A DNA stretch of 64,000 bases from SYIM01 sp039800325. Its GTDB lineage: Bacteria; Pseudomonadota; Gammaproteobacteria; Burkholderiales; Burkholderiaceae_E. A model generated the notes under the pieces. It was not told the origin of the DNA, made no database searches, and worked only from the letters and a program-made list of their open reading frames with translations. The position numbers and the translations under genes are program-made. The DNA lies in NCBI GenBank assembly GCA_039800325.1, contig JBDLQY010000022.1:1-64000 (forward strand), in the 5' to 3' direction. Shown here one piece after another: positions 1 through 8,560 of this stretch (its first letter is position 1; the number at the start of each line of letters is the position of its first letter).

Positions 1-135
1 GGCCGCGACAGTGTAGAGGTCGTGAGCCGTCCGGCCCTGGGCCGCCGTGTGCTGCGATCCGGCCAGTGGCTGGCGCCGTCCGATGCGACCCCGCCCGACT
101 TCCGCGAACTCGATGGGCTTCGCCCTGCAGCCTGA
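1..135 (+). CDS. 3' end of a truncated gene, possibly an amidohydrolase
   Basis: An open frame runs from the window edge to a TGA at 133-135 and gives 44 residues ending in ELDGLRPAA. The stretch VEVVSRPALGRRVLRSGQW looks like the closing strand of cytosine deaminase-type amidohydrolases, which often end with a VLRxGxW-like element. This is resemblance only, and no catalytic motif lies in the window. The next gene starts 7 bases downstream, so the two are probably co-transcribed. If it is a cytosine deaminase relative, it would fit the RutR-like regulator at the end of this cluster. Confidence 0.4.
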   Translation, partial: GRDSVEVVSRPALGRRVLRSGQWLAPSDATPPDFRELDGLRPAA

Positions 136-142
136 ACCGCCA

Positions 143-1582
143 ATGAACGCCATCCCCGCATCCACTCTCGACATCCCACAAACCCCGTCGCATCACGCCG
201 CCGACCATGGGGTCAATGCGGCAGTCGACTGGGTCTTGGTGTCGCGCGAGCTCGCAGGCCTGAACGTCATCACCGCGCCACGGCAGCGGCGTGCTCTCTC
301 CAAGGATTTTTTCTGGTATAGCCCAGCGCTGACCGACGTGCTGCGCGACTGCGTAGCCGATCTGGTGATACGCGTCGGCACTGAGGCCGATGTCATGCGT
401 GTCGCAGCCGTAGCGGCGCGACACCGTCTACCCCTTACCGTGCGTGCCGGCGGCACTGGCAATTACGGTCAGTGTGTCCCCCTGACGGGTGGTCTGGTCA
501 TCGACGTAACCGGGCTGCAGCGCGTGCTCGACATCAGCCCAGGTCGAGTACGGGTCGAGGGGGGTGCGCGCATGCACGACATTGAGCTGGCCGTGCGCGA
601 AACCGGTCAGGCTCTGCGTATCTGGCCCAGCACCTGGCGCGTGGCAACCATCGCCGGTTTTATTGCTGGTGGCTTTGGCGGCGTGGGATCCACGATGCAC
701 GGGGTGCTGCGCGACAGCGGCAATCTATTGCGCTGCCGGGTCGTCACGGTCGAAGCGCAGCCGCGTGTTATCGAGCTTGAGGGCGACGCTATCCAGCAGG
801 TTCACCATGCCTACGGCACCAACGGCATCATCACCGAGGTTGAGGTGGCACTGTCACCATCGGTGGACTGGTTGCATGTGATCGCACTCTTTCCACGTTA
901 TCGCCAGGTACTGGATCTGGGTATCGCGGCAAGCAAGCCGTCGCTGCACAGCTTTCTGCTGTCGGCAGTCGATGCGCGTTTCTCACCGTACTACCCGACG
1001 CTCGGCAGCCGCTTTCCGGCAGACCGACACGCGATGTTCGCAATGATCGCACCGGCGTCACTTGCCGCCTTTCGCGACCTCGTGAGTCAATGCGGCGGGG
1101 AGGTGTCATTAGCCATGCGGGAGCCCGAGCTCGAGGCTGCTGGCCTCCCCCCTGCCTACGAGTGCGCCTATAACCACACCACGCTGCAGGTGCTCAAGGT
1201 CGATCGGCGTTACTCCTATCTGCAGGTGGCCTACCCTCAGCCCTTTGATCCGGCCATCGTCGTGCGGCAGATGGAACGCTTCGGCGACGAGGTATGGCAG
1301 CACCAGGAATTCGCAATGATGTACGGGCGTTACGCTACCTTCGGCCTGGTGTTGACCCGCTGGCAAGGTGTAGAGCATCAGTACGGACTGATCCGCAGCA
1401 TCGAATCCGACGGCTGTGCGATCTTCAACCCGCACGTTGTCACGATCGAGGATGGCGGCATGAAGACCATCGACACCGCACAAATCGAGTTCAAGAAGCT
1501 CGCTGACCCGATGGGCCTGATGAACCCCGGCAAGACGCGTGGCTGGTCACCCGCCATGGCACAACCACCCTGGCCGTCCTGA
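143..1582 (+). CDS. FAD-binding (PCMH-type) oxidoreductase
   Basis: A 479-residue flavoprotein of the FAD_binding_4/PCMH family, cytoplasmic (no signal peptide). The FAD-binding part covers roughly residues 70-250, with the glycine-rich loop RAGGTGNYGQ at 101-110 and the AGFIAGGFGGVGS stretch after it; the C-terminal half would be the substrate cap. The family oxidises alcohols, hydroxy acids or aldehydes; the substrate here cannot be read from the sequence. I chose the ATG at 143, 7 bases after the preceding stop, over an in-frame start at 47 that would overlap the upstream gene by about 90 bases. It is followed by an ABC binding-protein gene, which suggests a role in catabolism of an imported compound. 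Confidence 0.85.
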   Translation: MNAIPASTLDIPQTPSHHAADHGVNAAVDWVLVSRELAGLNVITAPRQRRALSKDFFWYSPALTDVLRDCVADLVIRVGTEADVMRVAAVAARHRLPLTVRAGGTGNYGQCVPLTGGLVIDVTGLQRVLDISPGRVRVEGGARMHDIELAVRETGQALRIWPSTWRVATIAGFIAGGFGGVGSTMHGVLRDSGNLLRCRVVTVEAQPRVIELEGDAIQQVHHAYGTNGIITEVEVALSPSVDWLHVIALFPRYRQVLDLGIAASKPSLHSFLLSAVDARFSPYYPTLGSRFPADRHAMFAMIAPASLAAFRDLVSQCGGEVSLAMREPELEAAGLPPAYECAYNHTTLQVLKVDRRYSYLQVAYPQPFDPAIVVRQMERFGDEVWQHQEFAMMYGRYATFGLVLTRWQGVEHQYGLIRSIESDGCAIFNPHVVTIEDGGMKTIDTAQIEFKKLADPMGLMNPGKTRGWSPAMAQPPWPS

Positions 1583-1689
1583 AGTGCTGCAAGTCCTGCT
1601 CGCAAGACACCCTTTATCGCTCCCCTTATCAACGCCTCATTTACCCCTGTTCCCGCACCCCCGAACCGCCTTTCCCGAAGGAGATTGTG

Positions 1690-2724
1690 ATGACGAATCG
1701 AGGACTCCCGATCACCCGCCGCGCTCTGCTAGTTGGCGCGCTAGCCGCCGCGGCGGCCCTACCCGCCTTTGCTCAGGACAAGGTCACTTTCGCCACCAAC
1801 TGGCGCGCTCAGGCCGGGCACGGTGGCTTTTACCAGGCCGTGGCTGACGGTACCTACCGCCGCTACAACCTCGAGGTCGAGATCCAGCAGGGCGGACCGC
1901 AGGTCAACAACCGCCCGATGCTGCCGGCCGGTAAGATCGACTTTCTGATGACCGGCAACCTTCTGCTGACCTTTGACCAGATCAAGAACGGAGTGCCAGT
2001 GACGGTTGTCGGCGCGATTTTCCAGAAAGACCCCCAGGCCATCATCGCTCACCCGGGCCAAGGCTATGACAAGTGGGACGACCTGAAGAAAGCGCCCACT
2101 GTGCTGGTCAGCAAGGACGGTCAGTTCAGCTTCTGGCAGTGGATGAAAGCCGACCACGGTTTTCGCGACGAGCAGCTCAAGCCCTACACCTTCAACCTCG
2201 GCCCCTTCCTGGCCGATAAACGCGTCGTGCAGCAGGGTTACTCGATCAGCGAACCCATCAACGTCAAGCGTCAGGCTGGCTTTGATCCGGTCGTCCACCT
2301 CTTGGCCGACCAGGGTTTCAGCACCTACTCGACGACGATTGAGACCCGTACCCAACTCGTGCAGGAGAAGCCCGATCTGGTACGCCGTTTCATGGAGGCC
2401 AGCATCATCGGCTGGTACAACTACATGTATGGCGATCGCACAGCCGCCAATGCCTTAATCCGGCGCCACAATCCCGACATGAGCGAAGACTACATCGAGG
2501 CCTCCGTTAAGCTGATGAAGGACTTGCAGATTGTCGATAGCGGCGATGCCCTCACAAAAGGTATTGGCGCCATGGATATGGCCCGCGTGCAGGATTTCTA
2601 CAACAAGATGGTCAAGGCTGGCCTATACAAGTCGGGCGAGGTAGATATCTCCAAGGTCGCGACCCCGCAGTTCGTCAACAAGGGCGTCGGTCTAGACGTG
2701 CGCAAACGCTTGACTGGCAACTAA
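1690..2724 (+). CDS. ABC transporter substrate-binding protein, NMT1/SsuA/THI5 family
   Basis: A 344-residue periplasmic binding protein of the NMT1/THI5-like family, which serves importers of pyrimidine precursors, sulfonates, nitrate and similar small molecules. The N-terminus has a twin-arginine-type leader (ITRRALLVGALAAAAALPAFAQ) with likely cleavage after AFAQ. The mature part starts VTFATNWRAQAGHGGFYQA, typical of the family. AAGGAG at 1678-1683 stands 6 bases before the ATG at 1690, so ATG rather than the GTG at 1687 is the start. No permease or ATPase follows, so its partners must lie upstream of the window. A hairpin (2748-2775) follows the gene. Confidence 0.88.
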   Translation: MTNRGLPITRRALLVGALAAAAALPAFAQDKVTFATNWRAQAGHGGFYQAVADGTYRRYNLEVEIQQGGPQVNNRPMLPAGKIDFLMTGNLLLTFDQIKNGVPVTVVGAIFQKDPQAIIAHPGQGYDKWDDLKKAPTVLVSKDGQFSFWQWMKADHGFRDEQLKPYTFNLGPFLADKRVVQQGYSISEPINVKRQAGFDPVVHLLADQGFSTYSTTIETRTQLVQEKPDLVRRFMEASIIGWYNYMYGDRTAANALIRRHNPDMSEDYIEASVKLMKDLQIVDSGDALTKGIGAMDMARVQDFYNKMVKAGLYKSGEVDISKVATPQFVNKGVGLDVRKRLTGN

Positions 2725-2747
2725 ATCCAGGCTCTTGGTGGGCCCAC

Positions 2748-2775
2748 TGGCCCAGGTGCATCTTTGCCTGGGCCA
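2748..2775 (+). promoter_or_regulatory. Intercistronic hairpin after the ABC binding-protein gene
   Basis: TGGCCCAGG (2748-2756) and CCTGGGCCA (2767-2775) form a perfect 9-bp stem with a 10-base loop. No T-tract follows the stem, so it is not a textbook intrinsic terminator. Its place just after a binding-protein gene fits a structure that protects the upstream mRNA or lowers expression of the downstream reductase gene. That role is inference. Confidence 0.6.
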
Positions 2776-2834
2776 CACCCGCGGGTGACGGGCCGTAGCC
2801 GCGCCTGCGCTACCTTGGCTGACATCAGACTCCC

Positions 2835-3821
2835 ATGCTCGACCGTATCCTGACCGTGCGCGTTCACCGGATCACGCGCCAGACACCCGAAGTGGCTGTT
2901 TACGAACTCGTCCATCCAGCCGGTCGGCCGCTTCCGGCCTACGAGTCGGGGGCACATATCGACGTGCATCTTCCGGGTGGCTTTACACGCACCTACTCCT
3001 TGGCGCACGCCCCCGACCCGATGGTGGACATGACCTCCGGCGCAACAGGCGTGGCTCGATATCTCATCGGAGTGAAGCGCGAACCAGCCAGCCGCGGCGG
3101 TTCAGCCTCGCTGCACGAGCGCGTGCGTGTGGGCGATCTTCTGCCGATTGGCAGCCCGCGCAACACATTCCCCCTGCATGCCGCAGCGCCCCATCACCTG
3201 CTGTTAGCTGGCGGCATTGGCCTGACACCGCTGTTGGCGATGGCACAACAACTCGCTGTTAACAACGCCAACTTTACACTGTGTGTATTCGCCCGAAGCC
3301 GGGCATTGCTGCCCTTTGCTGACGAGTTAGCAGCACTGGGATCCTCTGTGCGTCTGCATCTGGACGACCCTGCCGCACCCGAGAAGCTCGACCTGCGCAT
3401 ATTGCTGGGCACAAGCGTGTCGGCCGAAACCCATCTGTATCTATGCGGACCAGCCGGCTTCATGCAGGCGGCATTGCAGGCCGCTCATGATTGGGACGAA
3501 GACCGCATCCACCTCGAGTACTTCGCGCCACCAACCAAGGCAGATGGCGACACGGAAGATCGGCCCTTCATACTGCGATTAGCCAGGCGAGGTATCGAGG
3601 TGCCCGTGTCGGCTGATGCGAGTGCTATCGACGCACTGCACGATCTGGGTATCGATGTGCCAACGTCCTGCGCTCAGGGCTTATGCGGCTCCTGTGTCGT
3701 ACCGTGGACGGCTGGCGAACCAGAGCACCGCGACTACTGCCTGAGCGCGACCGAGCGCCGCCACAAGCTGGCGCTGTGCTGCGCGCGCGCGAAGTCTGCG
3801 ATCTTGGAGATCCAGTTGTGA
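2835..3821 (+). CDS. VanB-like oxygenase reductase (flavin plus plant-type 2Fe-2S)
   Basis: A 328-residue electron-transfer protein with the layout of phthalate/vanillate-family reductases: flavin-binding barrel (RTYSLAHAP at 52-60), NAD-binding domain (GGIGLTPLL at 126-134, LYLCGPAGFM near 210), and a C-terminal plant-type 2Fe-2S ferredoxin with cysteines C279, C284, C287 and C315 or C316. Such proteins pass electrons from NADH to a Rieske oxygenase. No oxygenase component lies in the window, so the partner is either upstream of base 1 or elsewhere. The stop overlaps the regulator start by 4 bases (GTGA), a sign of translational coupling. Confidence 0.9.
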   Translation: MLDRILTVRVHRITRQTPEVAVYELVHPAGRPLPAYESGAHIDVHLPGGFTRTYSLAHAPDPMVDMTSGATGVARYLIGVKREPASRGGSASLHERVRVGDLLPIGSPRNTFPLHAAAPHHLLLAGGIGLTPLLAMAQQLAVNNANFTLCVFARSRALLPFADELAALGSSVRLHLDDPAAPEKLDLRILLGTSVSAETHLYLCGPAGFMQAALQAAHDWDEDRIHLEYFAPPTKADGDTEDRPFILRLARRGIEVPVSADASAIDALHDLGIDVPTSCAQGLCGSCVVPWTAGEPEHRDYCLSATERRHKLALCCARAKSAILEIQL

Positions 3822-4483
3822 GTATCACCTCAGCCGCTACGGTGATCAACGATGTCGGCAAGGTACGCCCCCCTGGGCGTATTCGTGCACGCATGCTCAC
3901 GAACATCGATGCGGCGGCCGTCGAAGTCTTCGCCCGAGACGGCTATCTGGGCGCGACAACACAGGCCATCGCTGACGCCGCGGGCCTGAGTAAGGCACAA
4001 CTGCATTACTACATCGGCAGCAAAGAAACGCTTTACCAACGCATCCTGCAGGACATCGTCGATGACTGGATAGCCGTCTTCGGCTTTGCCGACGCGCCTC
4101 AAGGCCCACGCAAGGTTCTAGGAGACTACATCCGGCGTAAGATGCTTTATAGCTTCGAACATCCGGCACGCTCTCGTATCTTTGCCGCGGAGACCATGCG
4201 CGGCGCGCCTCTGCTGCGACCTCTGATGGCCACGAGCAGGCGCCGCACGACACAGGCTGCTGCCGTCATCACCGCCTGGATCGATGCCGGACTGATGCGC
4301 CCCGTAGACCCGCTGCTGCTGCTGTTCCACATATGGGCCATCACGCAGCACTACGCCGATTACGAGCACCAGATCGCGTTCTTTCGCGGCCACTCGCTCG
4401 GCGACGAGGCTGACCGTGAGCAACTGATCGCGCAGGTCACGAGTTTCGTACTGAGAGGCGCGGGAGTTATCGACGGATCTTGA
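3818..4483 (+). CDS. TetR-family regulator, RutR-like
   Basis: A 221-residue TetR regulator. The helix-turn-helix lies around residues 45-68 (TTQAIADAAGLSKAQLHYYI). The ligand-binding half resembles E. coli RutR: the DYIRRKM element, AETMRGAPLLRPL, and the segment HIWAITQHYADYEHQ, which parallels RutR's MIWASTQHYADF. RutR senses uracil/thymine, so a nucleobase-like or amide ligand is plausible but not shown. The GTG start at 3818 overlaps the upstream stop by 4 bases and has TTGGAGA at 3804-3810 in front. It probably controls the cluster that ends with it. Confidence 0.85.
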   Translation: MSITSAATVINDVGKVRPPGRIRARMLTNIDAAAVEVFARDGYLGATTQAIADAAGLSKAQLHYYIGSKETLYQRILQDIVDDWIAVFGFADAPQGPRKVLGDYIRRKMLYSFEHPARSRIFAAETMRGAPLLRPLMATSRRRTTQAAAVITAWIDAGLMRPVDPLLLLFHIWAITQHYADYEHQIAFFRGHSLGDEADREQLIAQVTSFVLRGAGVIDGS

Positions 4484-4520
4484 ACCCGCCGCGATCAGGC
4501 GCACAAACGACTTAATCGCT

Positions 4521-4548
4521 AAACTGACCTTGTCCTGCTGGTCAGTTT
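4521..4548. terminator. Hairpin between convergent genes, likely bidirectional terminator
   Basis: AAACTGACC (4521-4529) and GGTCAGTTT (4540-4548) form a perfect 9-bp stem with a 10-base loop. The stem is A-rich on one outer side and T-rich on the other, as expected for a terminator that works from both directions. It sits between the convergent TetR and monooxygenase genes, and the right arm covers the monooxygenase stop codon. Confidence 0.65.
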
Positions 4549-6332
4549 AAGCCTTCAAATACCGGCGTCGGTAATCCCTCGTATCGGGCCTTCAGCTGTA
4601 AAGCCACGAACAATGAGAAAAAACGCGCCTGCATCAGGTTACCGCCCTGAAACCACAGACCAGGCTGAGCGGTAGGCTTCCACATATTACGCAGCTCGCC
4701 CTCCCAGGGCCCGGGGTCACCGCTTGTACCCGAGCCCAGACCCCAGCACGGGCCCAGGCGCTGGGCAACCTCATGCGAGATGAGCTGCTCGGCCCAGCCG
4801 GTCATCGAACCATACCCGGTTGCGCACACCACCAGGTCAGCCGGCAGGCGCTCACCGCTTTGTAACACCACCGCACGCGCCTCCAGGTGCGATACCTGGG
4901 CGGGGCTGCGAAGCCCGATGCGGCCATCGATGATGAGCTGAGAGGCCCCCACGTCGATGTAATAACCCGAACCCCGCCGCATATAGGCCACATGAATGCC
5001 CGAGCCGCCCTCGCCCAGATGCACCATGAAGCCAGCACGACGCAGACCCTCATAAAGGTCGGCATCCACCTGTTCGATCTGCGCATAGACCGGCTGCAGG
5101 CGACCTGGCATCAGTCGATGCGGCCAGGACGCTGCAAGCAGATCAGCGCGCTCGGTGGTGATGCCATCTGCCAGCGCCTGCTCGGAATACAGTGGACCCC
5201 AGGCATATTTTTGTAGCGACTCTGAGCGCACCACAATCGTGGGTGAGCGCTGCAGCATGGTCACCTGCGCGCCCTGCTCCCAAAGGTCGGCACAGATGTC
5301 ATGCGCTGAGTTATTTGAGCCGATCACAACGCACGACTTACCCGCCCACTCAGCCGAACCCCGGTACTGGCTGGAATGCAGCAGGCTGCCGGCAAACTGC
5401 TCGGCTCCGGTCAGCTGCGGCATGCGAGGCACGCCCGACATGCCCGTGGCCAACACCAGATGAGCAGGCTTCAAGCTCATCAATTCGCCAGCACGATCGA
5501 CCTGAACCGTCCATAGTCCTTCATGATCGTCGTAGCTCGCACTGACGCAGACGGTCTGACACCAGACGTTAAGCTCCATGATGTCCGCGTAGGCCCTCAG
5601 CCAGTCCGCCATCTTGTCCTTGGGCGTGAAGACGGGCCAATGATCCGGAAACGGCAAATAAGGCATGTGGTCATACCAGACTGGATCATGCAGGCATAGC
5701 GAGCGATAACGACGGCGCCAGGTGTCGCCCGGCTGGTCGAGACGATCAATGATAAGGGTGGGTACACCCAGCCGACGTAGACGCGCACCGAGGGCCAGCC
5801 CCCCCTGTCCCGCACCCACGATCAGACACCAGGGCTGATCCTCGCGGCCCAGCCGAGCGCGTTCGGCCTCGCGGCGTTCGAACCAACTTTGCCGGCCACG
5901 CACCACTCCGTGAACCGTGCCGCGCTCGCGCCTTACACCAGACGGCTCTTCATGGCCACGAAGGCTTTGCAAAGTGGTCAGCAAAATAAAACATCGCCCG
6001 CCGCGCAGGCGGACGATGCCACGCCCCCCGCCAGCGGCCGTCTCAAACTGAAACCAGGCCTCAATCAGATCATTGGGGCCGTGTGAAGCCTCGGCAATTT
6101 GCCAGGCCCGCGCTTGGGTGCGACCGGCACAGGCGGCCAGCATCTCGGCAATGGCATCGCGCCCTTCAAAAGTGCGTATGGTCCAGGTGAACGCGAGCAT
6201 ATCGCGCCAAAAGCACTGCGGCTCAAACAGACTCTCGAGTTCGGACTGCTGCCCGGCATGGTCCGACGCCAGAAGGCGCTCCAGGCGCTCAAACCAGGCC
6301 TGGGCAAGCGCAAGCGCTGATGCCTGACTCAT
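4542..6332 (-). CDS. SnoaL/NTF2-like domain fused to flavin-containing monooxygenase
   Basis: A 596-residue fusion. Residues 1 to about 130 look like a SnoaL/NTF2-like fold (WFERLERLLA, FWRDMLAFTW, FEGRDAIAEML). From about 165 on is a class B flavin monooxygenase: FAD loop GAGQGG at 173-178, the FMO fingerprint F313-x-G315-x3-H319-x3-Y323, and the NADPH loop GSNNSA at 338-343. Class B enzymes oxygenate nucleophilic N or S atoms or carbonyl carbons using NADPH and O2. It is the last gene of the TRAP-dioxygenase operon, 40 bases after the dioxygenase, so both oxygenases probably act on the imported compound or its product. The substrate is unknown. Confidence 0.88.
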   Translation of the reverse strand: MSQASALALAQAWFERLERLLASDHAGQQSELESLFEPQCFWRDMLAFTWTIRTFEGRDAIAEMLAACAGRTQARAWQIAEASHGPNDLIEAWFQFETAAGGGRGIVRLRGGRCFILLTTLQSLRGHEEPSGVRRERGTVHGVVRGRQSWFERREAERARLGREDQPWCLIVGAGQGGLALGARLRRLGVPTLIIDRLDQPGDTWRRRYRSLCLHDPVWYDHMPYLPFPDHWPVFTPKDKMADWLRAYADIMELNVWCQTVCVSASYDDHEGLWTVQVDRAGELMSLKPAHLVLATGMSGVPRMPQLTGAEQFAGSLLHSSQYRGSAEWAGKSCVVIGSNNSAHDICADLWEQGAQVTMLQRSPTIVVRSESLQKYAWGPLYSEQALADGITTERADLLAASWPHRLMPGRLQPVYAQIEQVDADLYEGLRRAGFMVHLGEGGSGIHVAYMRRGSGYYIDVGASQLIIDGRIGLRSPAQVSHLEARAVVLQSGERLPADLVVCATGYGSMTGWAEQLISHEVAQRLGPCWGLGSGTSGDPGPWEGELRNMWKPTAQPGLWFQGGNLMQARFFSLFVALQLKARYEGLPTPVFEGLN

Positions 6333-6372
6333 CAGCGCCTCTTAGCACTACAGGGCGCTAAGCGCGCAGCCA

Positions 6373-7230
6373 TCAGCGATACGAGCCCTTGGCCGCGTTG
6401 TCTTCATAGGACTTGATCTGAGTACCGCGATACAGGATGCGCGCGCTGCGCGTGGCAATATCTTTGTGCAGCTGCACTAAATCGGGCTGCATGTCTTCGG
6501 TCGGGCGCGGCTCGTGCGCGAACGTGTTGTAGCGATCGGTACCGCGTACCAAGGTCGCGCTGTCTTCGCCGTGCAGTTGCCGCACCGAGGTGGGGATGTA
6601 TCGAATGGCAAATCCGATGCGGCGATTGCTGGAATTATTCGGCGGAGACCCATGCACGATACGCACGTGGTGCAGAGACATCTCGCCCGGGCGAAGATCA
6701 AGCCGCACAGCGCGGCTTTCATCGACCTCAACAGCCACTTCCTGGCCGCGCGTTAAAAGATTCTGGTCGTTAAAGGTGTCGCGGTGAGGCACCTGATCCA
6801 TCAGATGGGTGCCGGGGATGACCGACATGGCACCGCTGGCCTCGTTACTTTCGCTGAAGGCTACCCAGGCGGTGACCACATCAGGCGATGACAGACCCCA
6901 ATAGGTCGAGTCCTGATGCCAGGACACAAACGCTGGCGTATGCGCTTCTTTGATGAAGAAATTGGTGTTCCAGCACAGAAGGTCGGGGCCATACAGATCT
7001 TCGATGGCATCGACAATTGGCTGCATATGCACCACATCTGACAGAAACTTGAACAGCAGATGCGACTTATGCCGCTGGTCGCCGCGCAGCACCACGCCCT
7101 GGTGACGCTCGAAGGTCTCAATCTTTTCGCGAATTTCAAGGGCCTGCGCCTCGCTCATGACACGAACGCGCGACACGTAGCCATCACGGCGGAACTGGTC
7201 GACCTGGGTCTGGGAGAGGATTTTGAGCAT
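6373..7230 (-). CDS. PhyH-family Fe(II)/2-oxoglutarate dioxygenase
   Basis: A 285-residue phytanoyl-CoA dioxygenase-family protein. The iron-binding triad is visible as H105-x-D107 (SWHQDSTYW) and H193 (VHGSPPN), with R204 after it placed to bind 2-oxoglutarate. Members hydroxylate small acids, ectoine, phosphonates or acyl-CoA. The start is 13 bases after the dctM stop, so it is translated with the transporter. Its place between a TRAP importer and a monooxygenase suggests it makes the first or second attack on the transported compound. Which substrate cannot be said from sequence. Confidence 0.88.
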   Translation of the reverse strand: MLKILSQTQVDQFRRDGYVSRVRVMSEAQALEIREKIETFERHQGVVLRGDQRHKSHLLFKFLSDVVHMQPIVDAIEDLYGPDLLCWNTNFFIKEAHTPAFVSWHQDSTYWGLSSPDVVTAWVAFSESNEASGAMSVIPGTHLMDQVPHRDTFNDQNLLTRGQEVAVEVDESRAVRLDLRPGEMSLHHVRIVHGSPPNNSSNRRIGFAIRYIPTSVRQLHGEDSATLVRGTDRYNTFAHEPRPTEDMQPDLVQLHKDIATRSARILYRGTQIKSYEDNAAKGSYR

Positions 7231-7243
7231 TTTTTGCTCCTGT

Positions 7244-8560
7244 TTACTTATTCATCGTCGAGGGAAGCCAGAGAGCGATCTCGGGGAAGGCGATCAGCAG
7301 AATCAGCGCAAGCACCTGTATGCCGAGATAGGGCCAGATTGAGCGGAAGATGTCAGACAGCGTGATGCCGGCCGGCGCCACTCCCTTGAGATAGAACGCT
7401 GCCGGCCCGAAGGGCGGCGAAATGTAGGAGATCTGCATATTCATGCAGAACAGCACACCCAGCCAGACCGGGTCAAAACCAAGCTTGACGGCAACCGGCA
7501 CAAAGATGGGCGCTGTCAGCAGAAGAATGCCGATCCAGTCAATGAAGCAGCCCAGCACAATCCACACCACCTGAATCAGCGCCATGACACCGATAGGCCC
7601 CAGAGGGAAGGCCGCCAGCATGTTCTGAATCATGGTGGTGCCGCCAGCCAGCGTGTACACGCCGATAAGCGCCGATGAACCAAAGAACAGCCAGTACAGC
7701 ATGGTGGTGGTCTTGGTGGTCTCGGTAATGGCATGCCGTACCGCCGCCCAGGTGAGTCGCCGACGCACCGCAGCGGCAATGGCAGCACCCGCCACGCCCA
7801 CGCCACCGGCCTCGGTAGGCGTTGCCCAACCCAGATAAAGCGACCCAAGCACCATGAACACCACAAACGAGGGTAGAACCAGCTTACCTAGCAGCGCGAA
7901 TTTGACGGACAGAGGCAGCTCAGATTCAGCGACCGCCGTTCGGGGCGCGAGCTCTGGCTTGATCGTGCAGATGATGATGATGTAGGCGATGTACAGCGCC
8001 GCCAGCATCAAGCCGGGCACGATGCCGGCCACATATAACTGACCGATGGACACACCCGCGGTGAGGCCGTACATGATGAAAACCACCGAGGGCGGAATCA
8101 GGGTGGCAAGACCACCACCTGCGCAAATGCAGCCCAGCGCCAGCTGCTTACTGTAGCCGCGCGCCAGCATCGCCGGGAGCGCCACGATGCCGATGGTGAC
8201 CACCTCGGCACCCAGCACCCCCACCATGGCCGCCATCAGTGTGCTGGTGATGATGACCGCAACCGCCAGACCACCTGGCACCTTGCCTGCCCAGGCGCTG
8301 ACCACCGAGAAAATATCTTCAGCGATGCCGGAGCGTTCAAGCAGACACGCCATAAACACAAAGAGTGGCACCGATATGAGCACGTTGTTGCCCAATAGCG
8401 TGAACACCCGCGTGACCACCAGAATAAGGCCGGGTGGACCATAAAGAATCAGGCCGAACACGACACCAATGGCACCGGCCGCAAACGCCAGAGGAAGACC
8501 GATGAGCAGGAGGCCAACGAATGACAGCGCCATCAGTAGCGAGGTCAGCTCGATACTCAC
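7244..8560 (-). CDS. dctM: TRAP transporter large permease, DctM family
   Basis: A 438-residue, about 12-helix inner-membrane protein of the TRAP DctM family, which uses the sodium gradient to drive uptake of the ligand delivered by DctP. Recognisable segments include the VPLFVFMACLLERSG region near residue 65, the CAGGGLATLIPPS loop and the C-terminal PPFGPAAFYLKGVAP. Its ATG overlaps the small-permease stop by 4 bases. The order P-Q-M with 4-base overlaps shows one transport operon. Confidence 0.93.
   Translation of the reverse strand: MSIELTSLLMALSFVGLLLIGLPLAFAAGAIGVVFGLILYGPPGLILVVTRVFTLLGNNVLISVPLFVFMACLLERSGIAEDIFSVVSAWAGKVPGGLAVAVIITSTLMAAMVGVLGAEVVTIGIVALPAMLARGYSKQLALGCICAGGGLATLIPPSVVFIMYGLTAGVSIGQLYVAGIVPGLMLAALYIAYIIIICTIKPELAPRTAVAESELPLSVKFALLGKLVLPSFVVFMVLGSLYLGWATPTEAGGVGVAGAAIAAAVRRRLTWAAVRHAITETTKTTTMLYWLFFGSSALIGVYTLAGGTTMIQNMLAAFPLGPIGVMALIQVVWIVLGCFIDWIGILLLTAPIFVPVAVKLGFDPVWLGVLFCMNMQISYISPPFGPAAFYLKGVAPAGITLSDIFRSIWPYLGIQVLALILLIAFPEIALWLPSTMNK

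Noticed and set aside
4521..4548. RutR-box-like TGACC/GGTCA symmetry
   Set aside because: The RutR operator has a 2-base centre; here the half-sites are 10 bases apart, and the place between two convergent genes fits a terminator better.
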